A stretch of DNA of 64,000 bases from assembly GCA_041397645.1 (NCBI GenBank), contig JAWKWE010000004.1:1798001-1862000 (forward strand), written 5' to 3'. Made by a program: the position numbers and the translations under genes. The notes beneath the pieces were generated by a model, which was not told the origin of the DNA, made no database searches, and was given only the letters and a program-made list of their open reading frames with translations. Positions 36,111 to 45,176 of this stretch are shown here, piece after piece (position 1 is the first letter of the stretch; each line of letters begins with the position of its first letter). Origin of the DNA: Hyphomicrobiaceae bacterium (lineage in GTDB: Bacteria; Pseudomonadota; Alphaproteobacteria; Rhizobiales; Hyphomicrobiaceae).

Positions 36111-36353
36111 CTAGCGCCACCAGCAGTGCTTATGGCCGTGACGCCAAGTGCACACTTTATGCTTGTGGTGGCGATGCCGCCAGTCCTTCCGATAGCGATG
36201 GTCGTACTTCTTGTAATGCACCGTGGTCACGTCGCCAGCGACGGCCTTGTGCACGCCCCCGAGCCCCGCGCCAATCACGCCGGCGTTTGCCGAGCCGGTG
36301 AAACCAGCAGCTACGGCGGCAAACGCAGCCGCAGCGATCAAGCTCTTGTTCAT
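36111..36353 (-). CDS. Exported His/Lys/Arg-rich small protein
   Basis: Product of 80 residues with a perfectly placed GGAG six bases before the ATG. A signal peptide (MNKSLIAAAAFAAVAAGF) ends at SANA, so the mature part is about 56 residues. The mature protein contains ten histidines and two cysteines, with the tail motif RHRHHKHKVCTWRHGHKHC. Such composition suggests metal or anion binding, or a cell-surface role, but this is inference. It has a strong terminator of its own, so expression as a single gene is likely. Family not recognised. Confidence 0.75.
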   Translation of the reverse strand: MNKSLIAAAAFAAVAAGFTGSANAGVIGAGLGGVHKAVAGDVTTVHYKKYDHRYRKDWRHRHHKHKVCTWRHGHKHCWWR

Positions 36354-36523
36354 TCAAGTCTCCTGTTACAACAGATACCCTCACGGCATCTGGGGAGGTA
36401 AACGCCCGACCGCGCGATTTCCCGTCGTCACAAGAGATATTTTTTTGGCGTGTCTATTTCGCCATGGGGCAGGCTTTTCTATTGCCGATAATTTGCAGTT
36501 TATCGAGCGCCACAATGTTGTGG

Positions 36524-37165
36524 CTAAAGTTCGTCGCCAAGCGGGCAGACTGTTTTCTGCAGCCATCTGATGGCTGCGATGGAACGATTGTAATTGTCCG
36601 GATTGAATATCAGCGACACCTTCCTGAAAGCCTCGCGAGGTTGCTGACCCTGAGCCTCGCATTGCGATTGCGTCATATCTTTTTCGACGCTGTCGATGAG
36701 GCACGACTTGTATTTTCCGTTGCCATCGAGAACGAAGGCATATTGATAGCCTTCATGCCATTTGACATCGATGCCGGTTTCGAAAGTCTGGCGTATCGTC
36801 TTGTGTTTTTCGTCGATCTCGGGCTCTTTCAACTCTTTTAAGTCGAAGTTGGCGAGCGCAAACAAGTCGCGTGACTTCAGGAATTCACGACCTTTGCCAT
36901 TAGAGTAGGTTGCGCGCAGTTCGCGCGTAACCTCTACCTTGCAGAGCTTACGGTCGATGGTAGTCATCGTCGCCTTGCAGTAATCGTCTTTATCTTCGAG
37001 CGCGATGAAATTGCAGAAGTAGCCGGTCGGGTCCTGATAGGCGTTCGGATCTTCAAAAAATACGAGACTGATGAGTTCCTCGTAGCTGAGATCGTCAACC
37101 GATGGTCCTGCGCCGACAGCCGCAGTAAATGCGGCAGCGGCAAACAAAGATTTCCGCAGTATCAT
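36524..37165 (-). CDS. Exported hypothetical protein with six cysteines
   Basis: Product of 213 residues. A short signal peptide, LRKSLFAAAAFTAAVGAG, precedes a mature domain with six cysteines (in GYFCNF, DDYCKAT, RKLCKVE, KSCLIDS, QSQCEAQ, TVCPLG), an even number that suits three disulfides in the periplasm. It is rich in aromatic and charged residues, with no lipobox and no membrane helix after the signal. I recognise no family. The gene lies 107 bases downstream of dnaE on the same strand and 170 bases upstream of the His-rich gene. Confidence 0.65.
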   Translation of the reverse strand: MILRKSLFAAAAFTAAVGAGPSVDDLSYEELISLVFFEDPNAYQDPTGYFCNFIALEDKDDYCKATMTTIDRKLCKVEVTRELRATYSNGKGREFLKSRDLFALANFDLKELKEPEIDEKHKTIRQTFETGIDVKWHEGYQYAFVLDGNGKYKSCLIDSVEKDMTQSQCEAQGQQPREAFRKVSLIFNPDNYNRSIAAIRWLQKTVCPLGDEL

Positions 37166-37272
37166 CGCGCGACCTCCTCAATCCGAAAGCAGGCAAGGCT
37201 AGCGCAATCGCGTTGCTCGGCACAGATATCCTGTCGGATGAGATTGTGGCAGTGCGAAAACGAAGCGATGCG

Positions 37273-40200
37273 CTAGGTTTCGATCACCTCGTTGACGCCG
37301 TCGAGAACGCCGATCTTGCTTAACGTCTGTGGCGAGATCTCGTAGCGCCCAGGCAGTACCATCTCCACCTCGCGCGCGCTATCCTCCAGCGTCATGACAA
37401 GTCTGATTTCACCGCCACGACCAGCAGGCTTCATGAGGCCGCGCAAAGCCGGAATGAGCTTACTGCCACAAGCGGCCTTCTCATCGACCACAACACGCAC
37501 ATTGCGCGGAACTGCGGCAGCGGCCTTTTCGAGAGCTTCAATCGATTGCGCACGCATCTTCAACATTTCACCATCCCGCTCGGCTTCGACCGAAACGATG
37601 ACCGGTGTTCCGGGTTCCAGCAAGTCACGGGCGGCGGCCAAGGTGTCGGAGAACACAACCGCTTCGAATTGTCCGGTCGTATCGGAGAACATCGCGAATG
37701 CGAACTTGTTGCCCTTTTGAGATTTACGTTCGCGTGCCGACACGACGATCCCGGCCAAGCGACCTGCCGTCGCACCGCGAGCGGTGAGCGCCTCGAAATC
37801 GGTGAACTTTTTCACACCCAGCTTGTCCAACACCAGTTCGTAACTGTCGAGCGGATGGCCCGAAAGATAGAAGCCGACGGCCTCGAATTCTGCCGCAAGC
37901 CTTTCCATCGGAGTCCAGGACTGGGCCGGTTTCAATTTCAACGTTGCGCGCGCGCCGCCCGCCGAAGATGTCATCTCGCCGAAGAAACTGGTCTGTCCTA
38001 CATCGGCATCCTGCGCCTTTGTACTGGCCTCGTTGAGAATCGTATCGGCGTTAGCCGCAACGACCGCCCGGTTGGGCTCAAGGGTATCGAATGCTCCGGC
38101 TTTGGCGAGCGTTTCGATGCCCCGCTTGTTCAACGCCTTCGGGTCCAGACGTCCGGCGAAATCGGCAAGCGATCCGTAGGGTCCCTTGGCATCGCGTTCT
38201 TTGACGATTGTTTCGACCGCCGACGCGCCGATGTTCTTCAAGGCCGCGAGCGAATAGCGGATTGCACCACCCTTCTCGCCTTCCTTGGGAGCACGCGCGC
38301 CGAAGTCCACGCCCGACTCGTTCACGCATGGGGGTAACAATGCGATGTTCGACTTGCGCGCCTCGCCAGCAAACATCGCCAACTTGTCGGTGTTGCCCAT
38401 ATCGAGCGTCATGGATGCGGCCAAAAACTCTTCGCGGTAGTTGGCCTTCATGTACGCCGTGTGATAGCTGACGAGGGCGTAAGCGGCGGCATGGGATTTG
38501 TTGAAGCCGTAGCCCGCGAACTTGTCGACCAACTCGAAGATGTAGACAGCGTCTTCCTTTTTCACGCCCTTTGAAAGGGCGCCCTCCACGAAGCGCGCCT
38601 GCTGCCGTGCCATCTCGACTTTGTCTTTCTTACCCATCGCGCGACGGAGCAAGTCGGCCTGGCCGAGCGTGTAGCCACCCATCACCTGTGCAATCTGAAT
38701 GACCTGCTCCTGATAGATGATGACGCCGTAGGTCTCTTTCAGGATCGGCTCCAACATCGGGTGCAGGTAATCAACCGGCTCCTCTCCGTGCTTGCGATTG
38801 ATGTAGGTGGGAATGTTATCCATGGGACCGGGGCGATACAGCGCCACCATGGCGATGATGTCCTCGAAGCGGTCCGGCTTCAGCCGCTTCAAGCTTTCGC
38901 GCATGCCCGTACTTTCCAACTGGAACACACCCGCTGTATCGGCGCGCGCGAGCAGATCGTAGGACTTCCTGTCATCCAGCGGCAGAGCCGGCAGATCGAC
39001 ATCGACGCCGCGCGTCCGCTTGACGAGATCGACGGCCTTTTCGAGCACGGTGAGCGTCTTGAGACCGAGGAAGTCGAACTTCACCAGCCCTGCCGCCTCC
39101 ACCATCTTCCAGTTGAACTGAGTGATGGGGAAATGCGATTTGGGATCGCGATAGAGCGGCACCAACTCTTCCAGCGGCCTGTCGCCGATCACCATGCCGG
39201 CAGCATGGGTGGAGGCGTGCCGGTAAAGCCCTTCAAGTTTCTCAGCTATCTCAAGAAGCTTCGCGACGATGGGTTCCGCGTCGCGTGCTTCCTGCAGCTT
39301 GGGCTCGCCGTCGATGGCCTCCCTGAGTGTCACCGGGTTAGCCGGATTGTTGGGCACCAGTTTGCACAGTCGATCCACTTGGCCGTATGGCATTTGCAGC
39401 ACGCGGCCAACGTCGCGCAACACCGCACGCGCCTGCAGCTTGCCGTGCGTGATGATCTGGGCGACGCGGTCTTCGCCGTATTTTTTCTGCACGTAATCGA
39501 TCGTGCGGTCACGCTTCTCCTGGCAGAAGTCGATGTCGAAGTCCGGCATCGAAACACGTTCGGGATTGAGGAAACGCTCAAACAGCAGTCCGAACCGCAG
39601 CGGATCAAGATCGGTGATGGTGAGCGCATACGCGACGAGCGATCCGGCGCCCGAACCGCGCCCAGGCCCCACAGGCACACCGTTCGCCTTCGACCACTTG
39701 ATGAAGTCCGCAACGATGAGAAAGTATCCCGGAAACTTCATTTGCGTGATGACATCGACCTCATAGGCGAGGCGCTTGTCATACTCCTCAGTAGTAAAGC
39801 CCGGCGCCGGACCATGCTTGGAAATGCGAGCCTTCAACCCTGCCATGGCCTGCCTTTTGAGCTCGGCGGCCTCCAAGCGGAATTGCTCGATTTCAGGCAC
39901 ACTGTCGTCGCTTTTCACAAAGCGCGGCAAAATCGGTTTGCGTCCCTTCGGGCGGAAGGCGCAGCGGATCGCAATCTCGATGGTGTTCTCTAGCGCCTCC
40001 GGGAGATCGGCAAACAGCTTGGCCATCTCCTCGGGACTTTTGAAATAGTGCTCCGGGCTTGCGCGGCGACGATTGTCCTCCACCACGTAGCGGCCGTCCG
40101 CGATGCACAAAAGCGCGTCGTGCGCTTCGTAGTCGGACCGGGTTGCAAAATAGCATTCGTTGGTCGCGACGATTGGCAGCCCACGCTCATAGGCAAGGCG

Positions 40201-40830
40201 AAGCAGTTGTGGTTCGACGCGCTCCTCAGACGCCAGACCGTGCCGTTGCAGTTCAACATAGAGCCGGTCGCCGAAGATCTTTTCCAGCGTCGCCAACCGC
40301 TCAATGGCGCGATCGGTCTGCTCGTCGTTGAGGGCCTTGTCGATGGGACCGAGCGGTCCCCCTGTCAGCGCAATCAGCCCTTCGCAAGCCTCCTCAAGGC
40401 GACTTATCTTGATGTGCGGCAGCTCGTCGGCTGAGGGATCGAAAAACAAGGCACGCGACAGCTTCATCAGGTTTGCATAACCATCCGCGTTCATTGCGAA
40501 CAATGCAATGCGTCCCGCGATGCCTGCGCGCGGTGTATTCGACACGGGCCGCATAGTCGGATTATTCGTATCGGCCATGTCGCCGAAATCGATATCGACG
40601 GACGTGCCTACGATCGGCTGCACCCCTTCGCCAGACAGCTTCTGGGAGAACTCAAGTGCGCCGAATAGATTGTTGGTGTCGGTCAGCCCGAGCGCAGGAT
40701 AGCCATATCCGACGGCAAGCTTGGCCAGTTTGGAGATCGGCAGCGCGCCTTCCAGCAGCGAGTATGCCGAATGCACCTTGAGGTGGATGAAGGGCAGCGT
40801 TGCGGGAGTGTTTTGAGTCGGTTCCGGCAT
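37273..40830 (-). CDS. dnaE: DNA polymerase III alpha subunit
   Basis: Replicative polymerase catalytic subunit. The product has 1185 residues. An N-terminal PHP domain begins HLKVHSAYSLLEGALP. The palm carries GPGRGSGAGSLVAYAL and the catalytic aspartates in MPDFDIDFCQEKR near residues 427-433. Finger segments follow, including ESTGMRESLKRLKPDRFEDI and FNKSHAAAYALVSYHTAY. The helix-hairpin-helix and OB domain (GRLAGIVVSARERKSQKGN) are at the C-terminus. Length and order fit the main DnaE1 and not the error-prone DnaE2 of the imuA-imuB cassette. It follows lolD by 96 bases. Confidence 0.98.
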   Translation of the reverse strand: MPEPTQNTPATLPFIHLKVHSAYSLLEGALPISKLAKLAVGYGYPALGLTDTNNLFGALEFSQKLSGEGVQPIVGTSVDIDFGDMADTNNPTMRPVSNTPRAGIAGRIALFAMNADGYANLMKLSRALFFDPSADELPHIKISRLEEACEGLIALTGGPLGPIDKALNDEQTDRAIERLATLEKIFGDRLYVELQRHGLASEERVEPQLLRLAYERGLPIVATNECYFATRSDYEAHDALLCIADGRYVVEDNRRRASPEHYFKSPEEMAKLFADLPEALENTIEIAIRCAFRPKGRKPILPRFVKSDDSVPEIEQFRLEAAELKRQAMAGLKARISKHGPAPGFTTEEYDKRLAYEVDVITQMKFPGYFLIVADFIKWSKANGVPVGPGRGSGAGSLVAYALTITDLDPLRFGLLFERFLNPERVSMPDFDIDFCQEKRDRTIDYVQKKYGEDRVAQIITHGKLQARAVLRDVGRVLQMPYGQVDRLCKLVPNNPANPVTLREAIDGEPKLQEARDAEPIVAKLLEIAEKLEGLYRHASTHAAGMVIGDRPLEELVPLYRDPKSHFPITQFNWKMVEAAGLVKFDFLGLKTLTVLEKAVDLVKRTRGVDVDLPALPLDDRKSYDLLARADTAGVFQLESTGMRESLKRLKPDRFEDIIAMVALYRPGPMDNIPTYINRKHGEEPVDYLHPMLEPILKETYGVIIYQEQVIQIAQVMGGYTLGQADLLRRAMGKKDKVEMARQQARFVEGALSKGVKKEDAVYIFELVDKFAGYGFNKSHAAAYALVSYHTAYMKANYREEFLAASMTLDMGNTDKLAMFAGEARKSNIALLPPCVNESGVDFGARAPKEGEKGGAIRYSLAALKNIGASAVETIVKERDAKGPYGSLADFAGRLDPKALNKRGIETLAKAGAFDTLEPNRAVVAANADTILNEASTKAQDADVGQTSFFGEMTSSAGGARATLKLKPAQSWTPMERLAAEFEAVGFYLSGHPLDSYELVLDKLGVKKFTDFEALTARGATAGRLAGIVVSARERKSQKGNKFAFAMFSDTTGQFEAVVFSDTLAAARDLLEPGTPVIVSVEAERDGEMLKMRAQSIEALEKAAAAVPRNVRVVVDEKAACGSKLIPALRGLMKPAGRGGEIRLVMTLEDSAREVEMVLPGRYEISPQTLSKIGVLDGVNEVIET

Positions 40831-40926
40831 GGGCGCAATCTAGCACTTACCGCTGCTTCGGAGACACTCCCGCGGTCGTGGCAGCCCGCAGAATAGGTGG
40901 GATAACTGGGCCTGCGGCAAAAACCG

Positions 40927-41646
40927 TCACATTTGTGCGGGCGCCAGTTCCACAAGACAGCCCTCCTGCATAAGCAGGACACGGTCCATCCGGCGGGCAA
41001 GATCCATGTTGTGGGTCGCGATCAAGGCTGCAACCCCGTGATCCCGAATAAGTCGAATAAGCTCCTGAAAGACATGCTCGCTGGTATGCGGATCAAGATT
41101 TCCCGTTGGCTCGTCGGCCAACAGCAAATGCGGCGCATTGGCAAGGCCCCGGCAAATCGCGGTGCGCTGCTGTTCGCCGCCAGACAGTTCCGCCGGTCGA
41201 TGATCGACACGTTCGCTCAACCCAAGAGATCCAAGCAGAGCGCGGGCTCTCTTCTCGGCGTCACGTCGCCGACGCCCGAGGATGAGTTGGGGAATGACCA
41301 CGTTCTCAAGCGCGGAGAACTCCGGCAGCAGTTGATGAAACTGATAGATGAAGCCAATCTCGCGGCGGCGCATGCGCGTGCGTTCTGCTTCCGATAAGCG
41401 GGCACAGTCTTGCCCGTTGATGACGACGCGGCCCGACGTCGGAGACTCCAGCAATCCAGTGATGTGCAAGAGCGTAGACTTGCCCGCGCCGGACGGGCCT
41501 ACGAGCGCTACAGACTGTCCCGGCATGAGCACACAACTTGCGCCGCGCAGCACCGCAATCTCGCGCGTGCCTTGACGGAAGCTTCGCGTCACAGCTTCCA
41601 AAGTGAGAACCGGACCGGTGTTCATGGCTTGCGTTCGATCCTGCAT
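40927..41646 (-). CDS. lolD: Lipoprotein-releasing ABC transporter, ATP-binding subunit
   Basis: ATPase powering release of outer-membrane lipoproteins from the inner membrane to LolA. The product has 239 residues from the ATG at 41646, two bases after the lolC stop. Walker A is GPSGAGKST (residues 50-58), the Q-loop FIYQFHQLLPEFSALEN, the signature ELSGGEQQR, and Walker B LLLADEPTGNLD, with the D-loop and a switch histidine in IATHNMDLAR. The MacB/LolD subfamily is assigned from the adjacent LolC-type permease. Confidence 0.95.
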   Translation of the reverse strand: MQDRTQAMNTGPVLTLEAVTRSFRQGTREIAVLRGASCVLMPGQSVALVGPSGAGKSTLLHITGLLESPTSGRVVINGQDCARLSEAERTRMRRREIGFIYQFHQLLPEFSALENVVIPQLILGRRRRDAEKRARALLGSLGLSERVDHRPAELSGGEQQRTAICRGLANAPHLLLADEPTGNLDPHTSEHVFQELIRLIRDHGVAALIATHNMDLARRMDRVLLMQEGCLVELAPAQM

Positions 41647-41648
41647 GG

Positions 41649-42920
41649 CTATTCGTACCGCAACGCTTCGACGGGATCGAGCTTGGACGCCTTCCACGAC
41701 GGGTAGATCGTGGCAACGACGGAGAGAGCAAAAGCCATGAGCACGATACCCGTCGTCTCCTTCGGATCGATTTCAGCGGGCAGTTTCGTCAGGTAATAGA
41801 TCGATGGATCAAATACGGTCGTCCCGGAAACCCACGAGACGAAATTCTTGATCTCGTCGATGTTCCAGCAGAATACGACGCCGAGGATCAACCCGGCGAT
41901 CGTACCGACAATTCCGATCGAAGCTCCGGTAATGAGAAACACGCGCATGATCGCTCCCTTGGATGCTCCCATGGTGCGAAGGATTGCGATGTCGCGTCCT
42001 TTGTCCTTCACCAGCATCATCAACCCGGAAATGATGTTGAGGGCCGCCACCAAAACGATGAGCGACAATATGATGAACATCACGTTGCGCTCAACCTCAA
42101 GCACCGTGAAGAACGTTTCGTTGCGCGTGCGCCAATCCGAAAGCCCCATCTCGGGCCCCAGCATGTTTCGCATTTCGGCGGCATATTCCGCGACACGTTC
42201 AGGATTATCGATCACGACCTCCAGAACATCCACCTCATTGCCCTTGGAAAAGTACTTCTGAGCTTCCGCGAGCGGCATGAAGATCATCATCCGGTCGTAC
42301 TCGGACATCCCGAGTTCGAAGATCGAAGAGATGATGTAAGACTTCGAGCGCGGAGCTGTGCCGAACGGAGTCGACGCGCCACGCGGCGAAACGAGGGTCA
42401 CCGTATCGCCGATAGAAACGCGCAACTGATTGGCAAGGCGCGCACCCATGGCAATACCGGTTTGATTGTCGAACCCGTCGAGCGTCCCAAGCTTTACGTT
42501 ATCGGCAACGAGCTTAAGGCTCTTGAGGCTCTTTTCGTCGATGCCGCGCACCAGTCCGCCCAGCGCCTGCACGCTGGAGGACACCATGACCTGTCCTTCG
42601 ATCAACGGTAATGCGGACTTCACGCCGGGCATGGCCGAGATCTTGGCGGCGACGTCCTTGTAATCTTCAAACGGTCCATTGACGCGGGTGATGATGACGT
42701 GGCCGTTCAGCCCCATGATCTTGTTGAAGAGATCTTTGCGAAAGCCGTTCATCACCGCCATCACGATGATCAGTGTGGCCACGCCGAGCATGATCCCGAG
42801 GAATGAGAACCCCGCAATGACAGAGATGAAGCCCTCCTTGCGGCGCGCGCGAAGGTAACGACCCGCAAGCATCCATTCGAACATTGAGAACGGTTTTGTG
42901 TCGGCAACGGCAGCTGTCAT
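41649..42920 (-). CDS. lolC: Lipoprotein-releasing ABC transporter, permease subunit
   Basis: LolC/LolE-family permease extracting lipoproteins from the inner membrane. The product has 423 residues. The first helix is near GFSFLGIMLGVATLIIVMAV, a periplasmic domain follows up to about residue 270, and three more helices follow, with GRDIAILRTMGASKGAIMRV as the FtsX-type cytoplasmic coupling loop. Only one permease gene is seen here, so the complex may use two copies of this protein or another subunit elsewhere. It is directly followed by lolD and lies 125 bases after proS. Confidence 0.94.
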   Translation of the reverse strand: MTAAVADTKPFSMFEWMLAGRYLRARRKEGFISVIAGFSFLGIMLGVATLIIVMAVMNGFRKDLFNKIMGLNGHVIITRVNGPFEDYKDVAAKISAMPGVKSALPLIEGQVMVSSSVQALGGLVRGIDEKSLKSLKLVADNVKLGTLDGFDNQTGIAMGARLANQLRVSIGDTVTLVSPRGASTPFGTAPRSKSYIISSIFELGMSEYDRMMIFMPLAEAQKYFSKGNEVDVLEVVIDNPERVAEYAAEMRNMLGPEMGLSDWRTRNETFFTVLEVERNVMFIILSLIVLVAALNIISGLMMLVKDKGRDIAILRTMGASKGAIMRVFLITGASIGIVGTIAGLILGVVFCWNIDEIKNFVSWVSGTTVFDPSIYYLTKLPAEIDPKETTGIVLMAFALSVVATIYPSWKASKLDPVEALRYE

Positions 42921-43045
42921 CCCCGCGAAACTCCCTCGCTCCTCGATGCGGTGGCGCTCTGCTACCCCCGCAATCGGGCTAGATTGCGTTGCAGGAAAGC
43001 GGCCCTTGTCCCCACATTACGCCCTGCACAAAATCGCCTTACCGC

Positions 43046-44578
43046 TCAATACGCTCGTCCAATCAATACATATTCCTTGACCGGCTCGCCGGTAAAAAGA
43101 CATGCACCCGAAGCCGCCTGCTGATCGAGCGGCGCATTTCGGATTGTAAGTTTCAATGCCTTGAGGCGCTCTGCAATCGCCTCAAGCTTGTCTCCCTCGG
43201 GCCGCGACCAGCCAACCTTGACCCAGCCTTTAAAGGCGCCACCCTCATCTTCGTTCTCGGCAACGCCGAAATATTCGGCCATTTCATCGAACGTCTTGAT
43301 GTTGGTGAGAATGTTGCCGTCCAGACGTGCTTTTGCTTCGGCGAACAAGCTCTCCTGAATTTCATCCAGCAGCCCCTGAGCGTTGGATACGAAATCCGCG
43401 CGAGGCTGCGTGTGAGAGGCGACCTTGTCTCCGTCGCGCAGCTTATCCCGGCGCATGAACGTAACGTTGCCGCCAGCGGCATCACGTCCGCCAATTTCGA
43501 CAATCACGGGCGCACCGCGGCGCACCCAGTTCCAGCGCTTCTCGGCCGATTTGATCGGCTTGACGTCAACCAGCACGCGAATGCCCTGCGCCTTGAGATC
43601 CTTCTCAAGGCCCGTGCAATACGCCACGAGCTCCTTGTCTTCCGGCTTGTCGCGCAGCATCGGTATGATAACGATCTGGCGCGGCGCAATCTTGGGCGGA
43701 ATTCGCAGACCATCGTCGTCGCCGTGGGTCATGATCACGCCGCCGATCAAGCGCGTGGAAACGCCCCAGCTCGTCGTATGACAGAAGGTAAGCTGGCCCT
43801 GATCGTTCTGGAACTGTATGTTCTGCGCCTCGGCGAAGTGCGTTCCGAGGTAATGCGACGTGCCAGCCTGGAGCGCCTTGCCGTCCTGCATCATGGCCTC
43901 GATGGAATAGGTATTATCGGCGCCAGGGAACCGCTCGTTGGCAGGCTTTTCACCAGCGATCACGGGCATCGCCAGCACATGTTCGGCGAACTCGCGATAG
44001 ACCTCCAGCATCTTAAGCGTTTCGGCCATGGCGTCGTCGCGGTCAGCGTGCGCGGTATGTCCCTCCTGCCAAAGGAACTCCGCAGTGCGCAGAAACAGGC
44101 GCGTGCGCATTTCCCAGCGTACGACGTTCGCCCATTGATTGATAAGCAGCGGCAGGTCGCGATAGCTTTTGATCCAACGCTGGAACGCATCGCCGATGAT
44201 CGTTTCCGAGGTGGGACGCACGATGAGCGGTTCTTCGAGCTTCGCTTCCGGGTCGAGAACCAGCTTGCCGCCCTCGTTCTTCAAACGGTGGTGCGTAACG
44301 ACAGCCATCTCCTTGGCAAAGCCTTCGACGTGCTCGGCCTCCTTGGCGATGAAGCTCATCGGAATGAAGAGCGGGAAGTAGCAGTTCTCGTGTCCGGTAT
44401 CCTTGATGCGCGCGTCGAGTTCGGCCTGGATGCGCTCCCATACGCCCCAACCCCACGGCTTGATCACCATGCAACCGCGAACAGGGCTGGTCTCGGCCAT
44501 GTCGCCGTCGCGCACAGCAGCCTGATACCACTCAGGGAAACTCTGCTCCCGCGTAATGGATAAAGCGCGCTTGCTCAT
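43046..44578 (-). CDS. proS: Prolyl-tRNA synthetase, archaeal/eukaryotic type
   Basis: Charges tRNA-Pro. The product has 510 residues from the ATG at 44578, with GGGAG six bases upstream. Class II motif 2 is MRTRLFLRTAEFLWQEGHTA and motif 3 is THGDDDGLRIPPKIAPRQ. RPTSETIIGDAFQRWIKSYR and a C-terminal extension ending in tyrosine (VKEYVLIGRAY) mark the type 3 (archaeal/eukaryote-like) enzyme. Neither the bacterial insertion domain nor the short alphaproteobacterial form is present. Its position next to lolC-lolD-dnaE is that of ordinary alphaproteobacterial proS. It is probably the only prolyl enzyme of the cell, but this needs the full genome. Confidence 0.94.
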   Translation of the reverse strand: MSKRALSITREQSFPEWYQAAVRDGDMAETSPVRGCMVIKPWGWGVWERIQAELDARIKDTGHENCYFPLFIPMSFIAKEAEHVEGFAKEMAVVTHHRLKNEGGKLVLDPEAKLEEPLIVRPTSETIIGDAFQRWIKSYRDLPLLINQWANVVRWEMRTRLFLRTAEFLWQEGHTAHADRDDAMAETLKMLEVYREFAEHVLAMPVIAGEKPANERFPGADNTYSIEAMMQDGKALQAGTSHYLGTHFAEAQNIQFQNDQGQLTFCHTTSWGVSTRLIGGVIMTHGDDDGLRIPPKIAPRQIVIIPMLRDKPEDKELVAYCTGLEKDLKAQGIRVLVDVKPIKSAEKRWNWVRRGAPVIVEIGGRDAAGGNVTFMRRDKLRDGDKVASHTQPRADFVSNAQGLLDEIQESLFAEAKARLDGNILTNIKTFDEMAEYFGVAENEDEGGAFKGWVKVGWSRPEGDKLEAIAERLKALKLTIRNAPLDQQAASGACLFTGEPVKEYVLIGRAY

Positions 44579-44936
44579 TGGATGCTCCCCGACATCTGAT
44601 TGCCGGAAACCATTGGGACATCCTTCGGCGTCGCCACAATAGCAGGTGACAGGAAGCGCGAGCGGCGCATGCGGGTTTTCGACCTTTTTTCGTATGGTTG
44701 GACCGTCATGACGGACGCGGCCCGTGCTTGGCCCCAATACCGGGTTGAACGTGCCGTTGCAATGCCGTCGGAGGCATCACAAGGGGATGAGCGATGAAGA
44801 TCCTCGTCCAGAGGTAAGCCAATACGCAGTACGAGGATATGGCGCGACGCAGGCATCGCTCGCAACCCGTTGATACGGCGACCTAATTAGGACGCTCCCA
44901 TCACTAGAGAGAGGTCACAAACGCGACATGTCAAGT
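44579..44936 (-). other. Intergenic region between the DUF1467 gene and proS
   Basis: No convincing gene is present in these 358 bases; the short frames on both strands lack ribosome sites and family features. A perfect 12-base palindrome, CCGTCATGACGG, lies at 44703-44714, about 125 bases before proS. An eight-base-pair inverted repeat, ATCCTCGT (44800-44807) and ACGAGGAT (44831-44838), could form a stem downstream of the DUF1467 gene, without a T-run. The gap probably holds the proS promoter. Confidence 0.55.
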
Positions 44937-45170
44937 TCAGGTAGCGCTCATATATGAGACGATCGTATAGACGATCGCAAAAGCGATCGACGCCACGAGC
45001 GTGTTCACCGCAAACACCTTCCACAGGCGGATCTTATGAGGCGCGCTCGCCGGGGTGCCCGGCACCACGCTGCCTTCCTCGTCCTGGGTGCGCGCAAAGA
45101 ACGGCAGCACCGTGAACAACGTGATGAACCACAGGCACAGGAAAGTGGCGATGGCGATCGAGCTACGCAT
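44937..45170 (-). CDS. DUF1467 family small membrane protein
   Basis: Product of 77 residues with two membrane helices: one near the N-terminus (IAIATFLCLWFITLFTVLPF) and one near the C-terminus (VFAVNTLVASIAFAIVYTIV). The central hydrophilic loop, rich in Pro/Ser/Glu, precedes HKIRLWKVF. This is the DUF1467 pattern, found next to mce in many alphaproteobacteria. Function unknown. It begins six bases after the mce stop, so the two are cotranscribed. Confidence 0.85.
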   Translation of the reverse strand: MRSSIAIATFLCLWFITLFTVLPFFARTQDEEGSVVPGTPASAPHKIRLWKVFAVNTLVASIAFAIVYTIVSYMSAT

Positions 45171-45176
45171 CGCCCG

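Noticed and set aside
38761..39993. Plus-strand open frame of 410 codons opposite dnaE
   Set aside because: Lies entirely within the conserved polymerase palm coding region on the other strand.
37273..40830. Possible error-prone DnaE2
   Set aside because: Length near 1185, the full PHP domain and the absence of imuA/imuB neighbours fit the replicative DnaE1; there is no LexA box before it that I can see.
42989..44563. Plus-strand open frame of 524 codons opposite proS
   Set aside because: Antisense to a gene with all class II synthetase motifs; no family features.
44575..44865. Short frames in the proS upstream gap on both strands
   Set aside because: No ribosome sites and no recognisable residues; they overlap the expected proS promoter.
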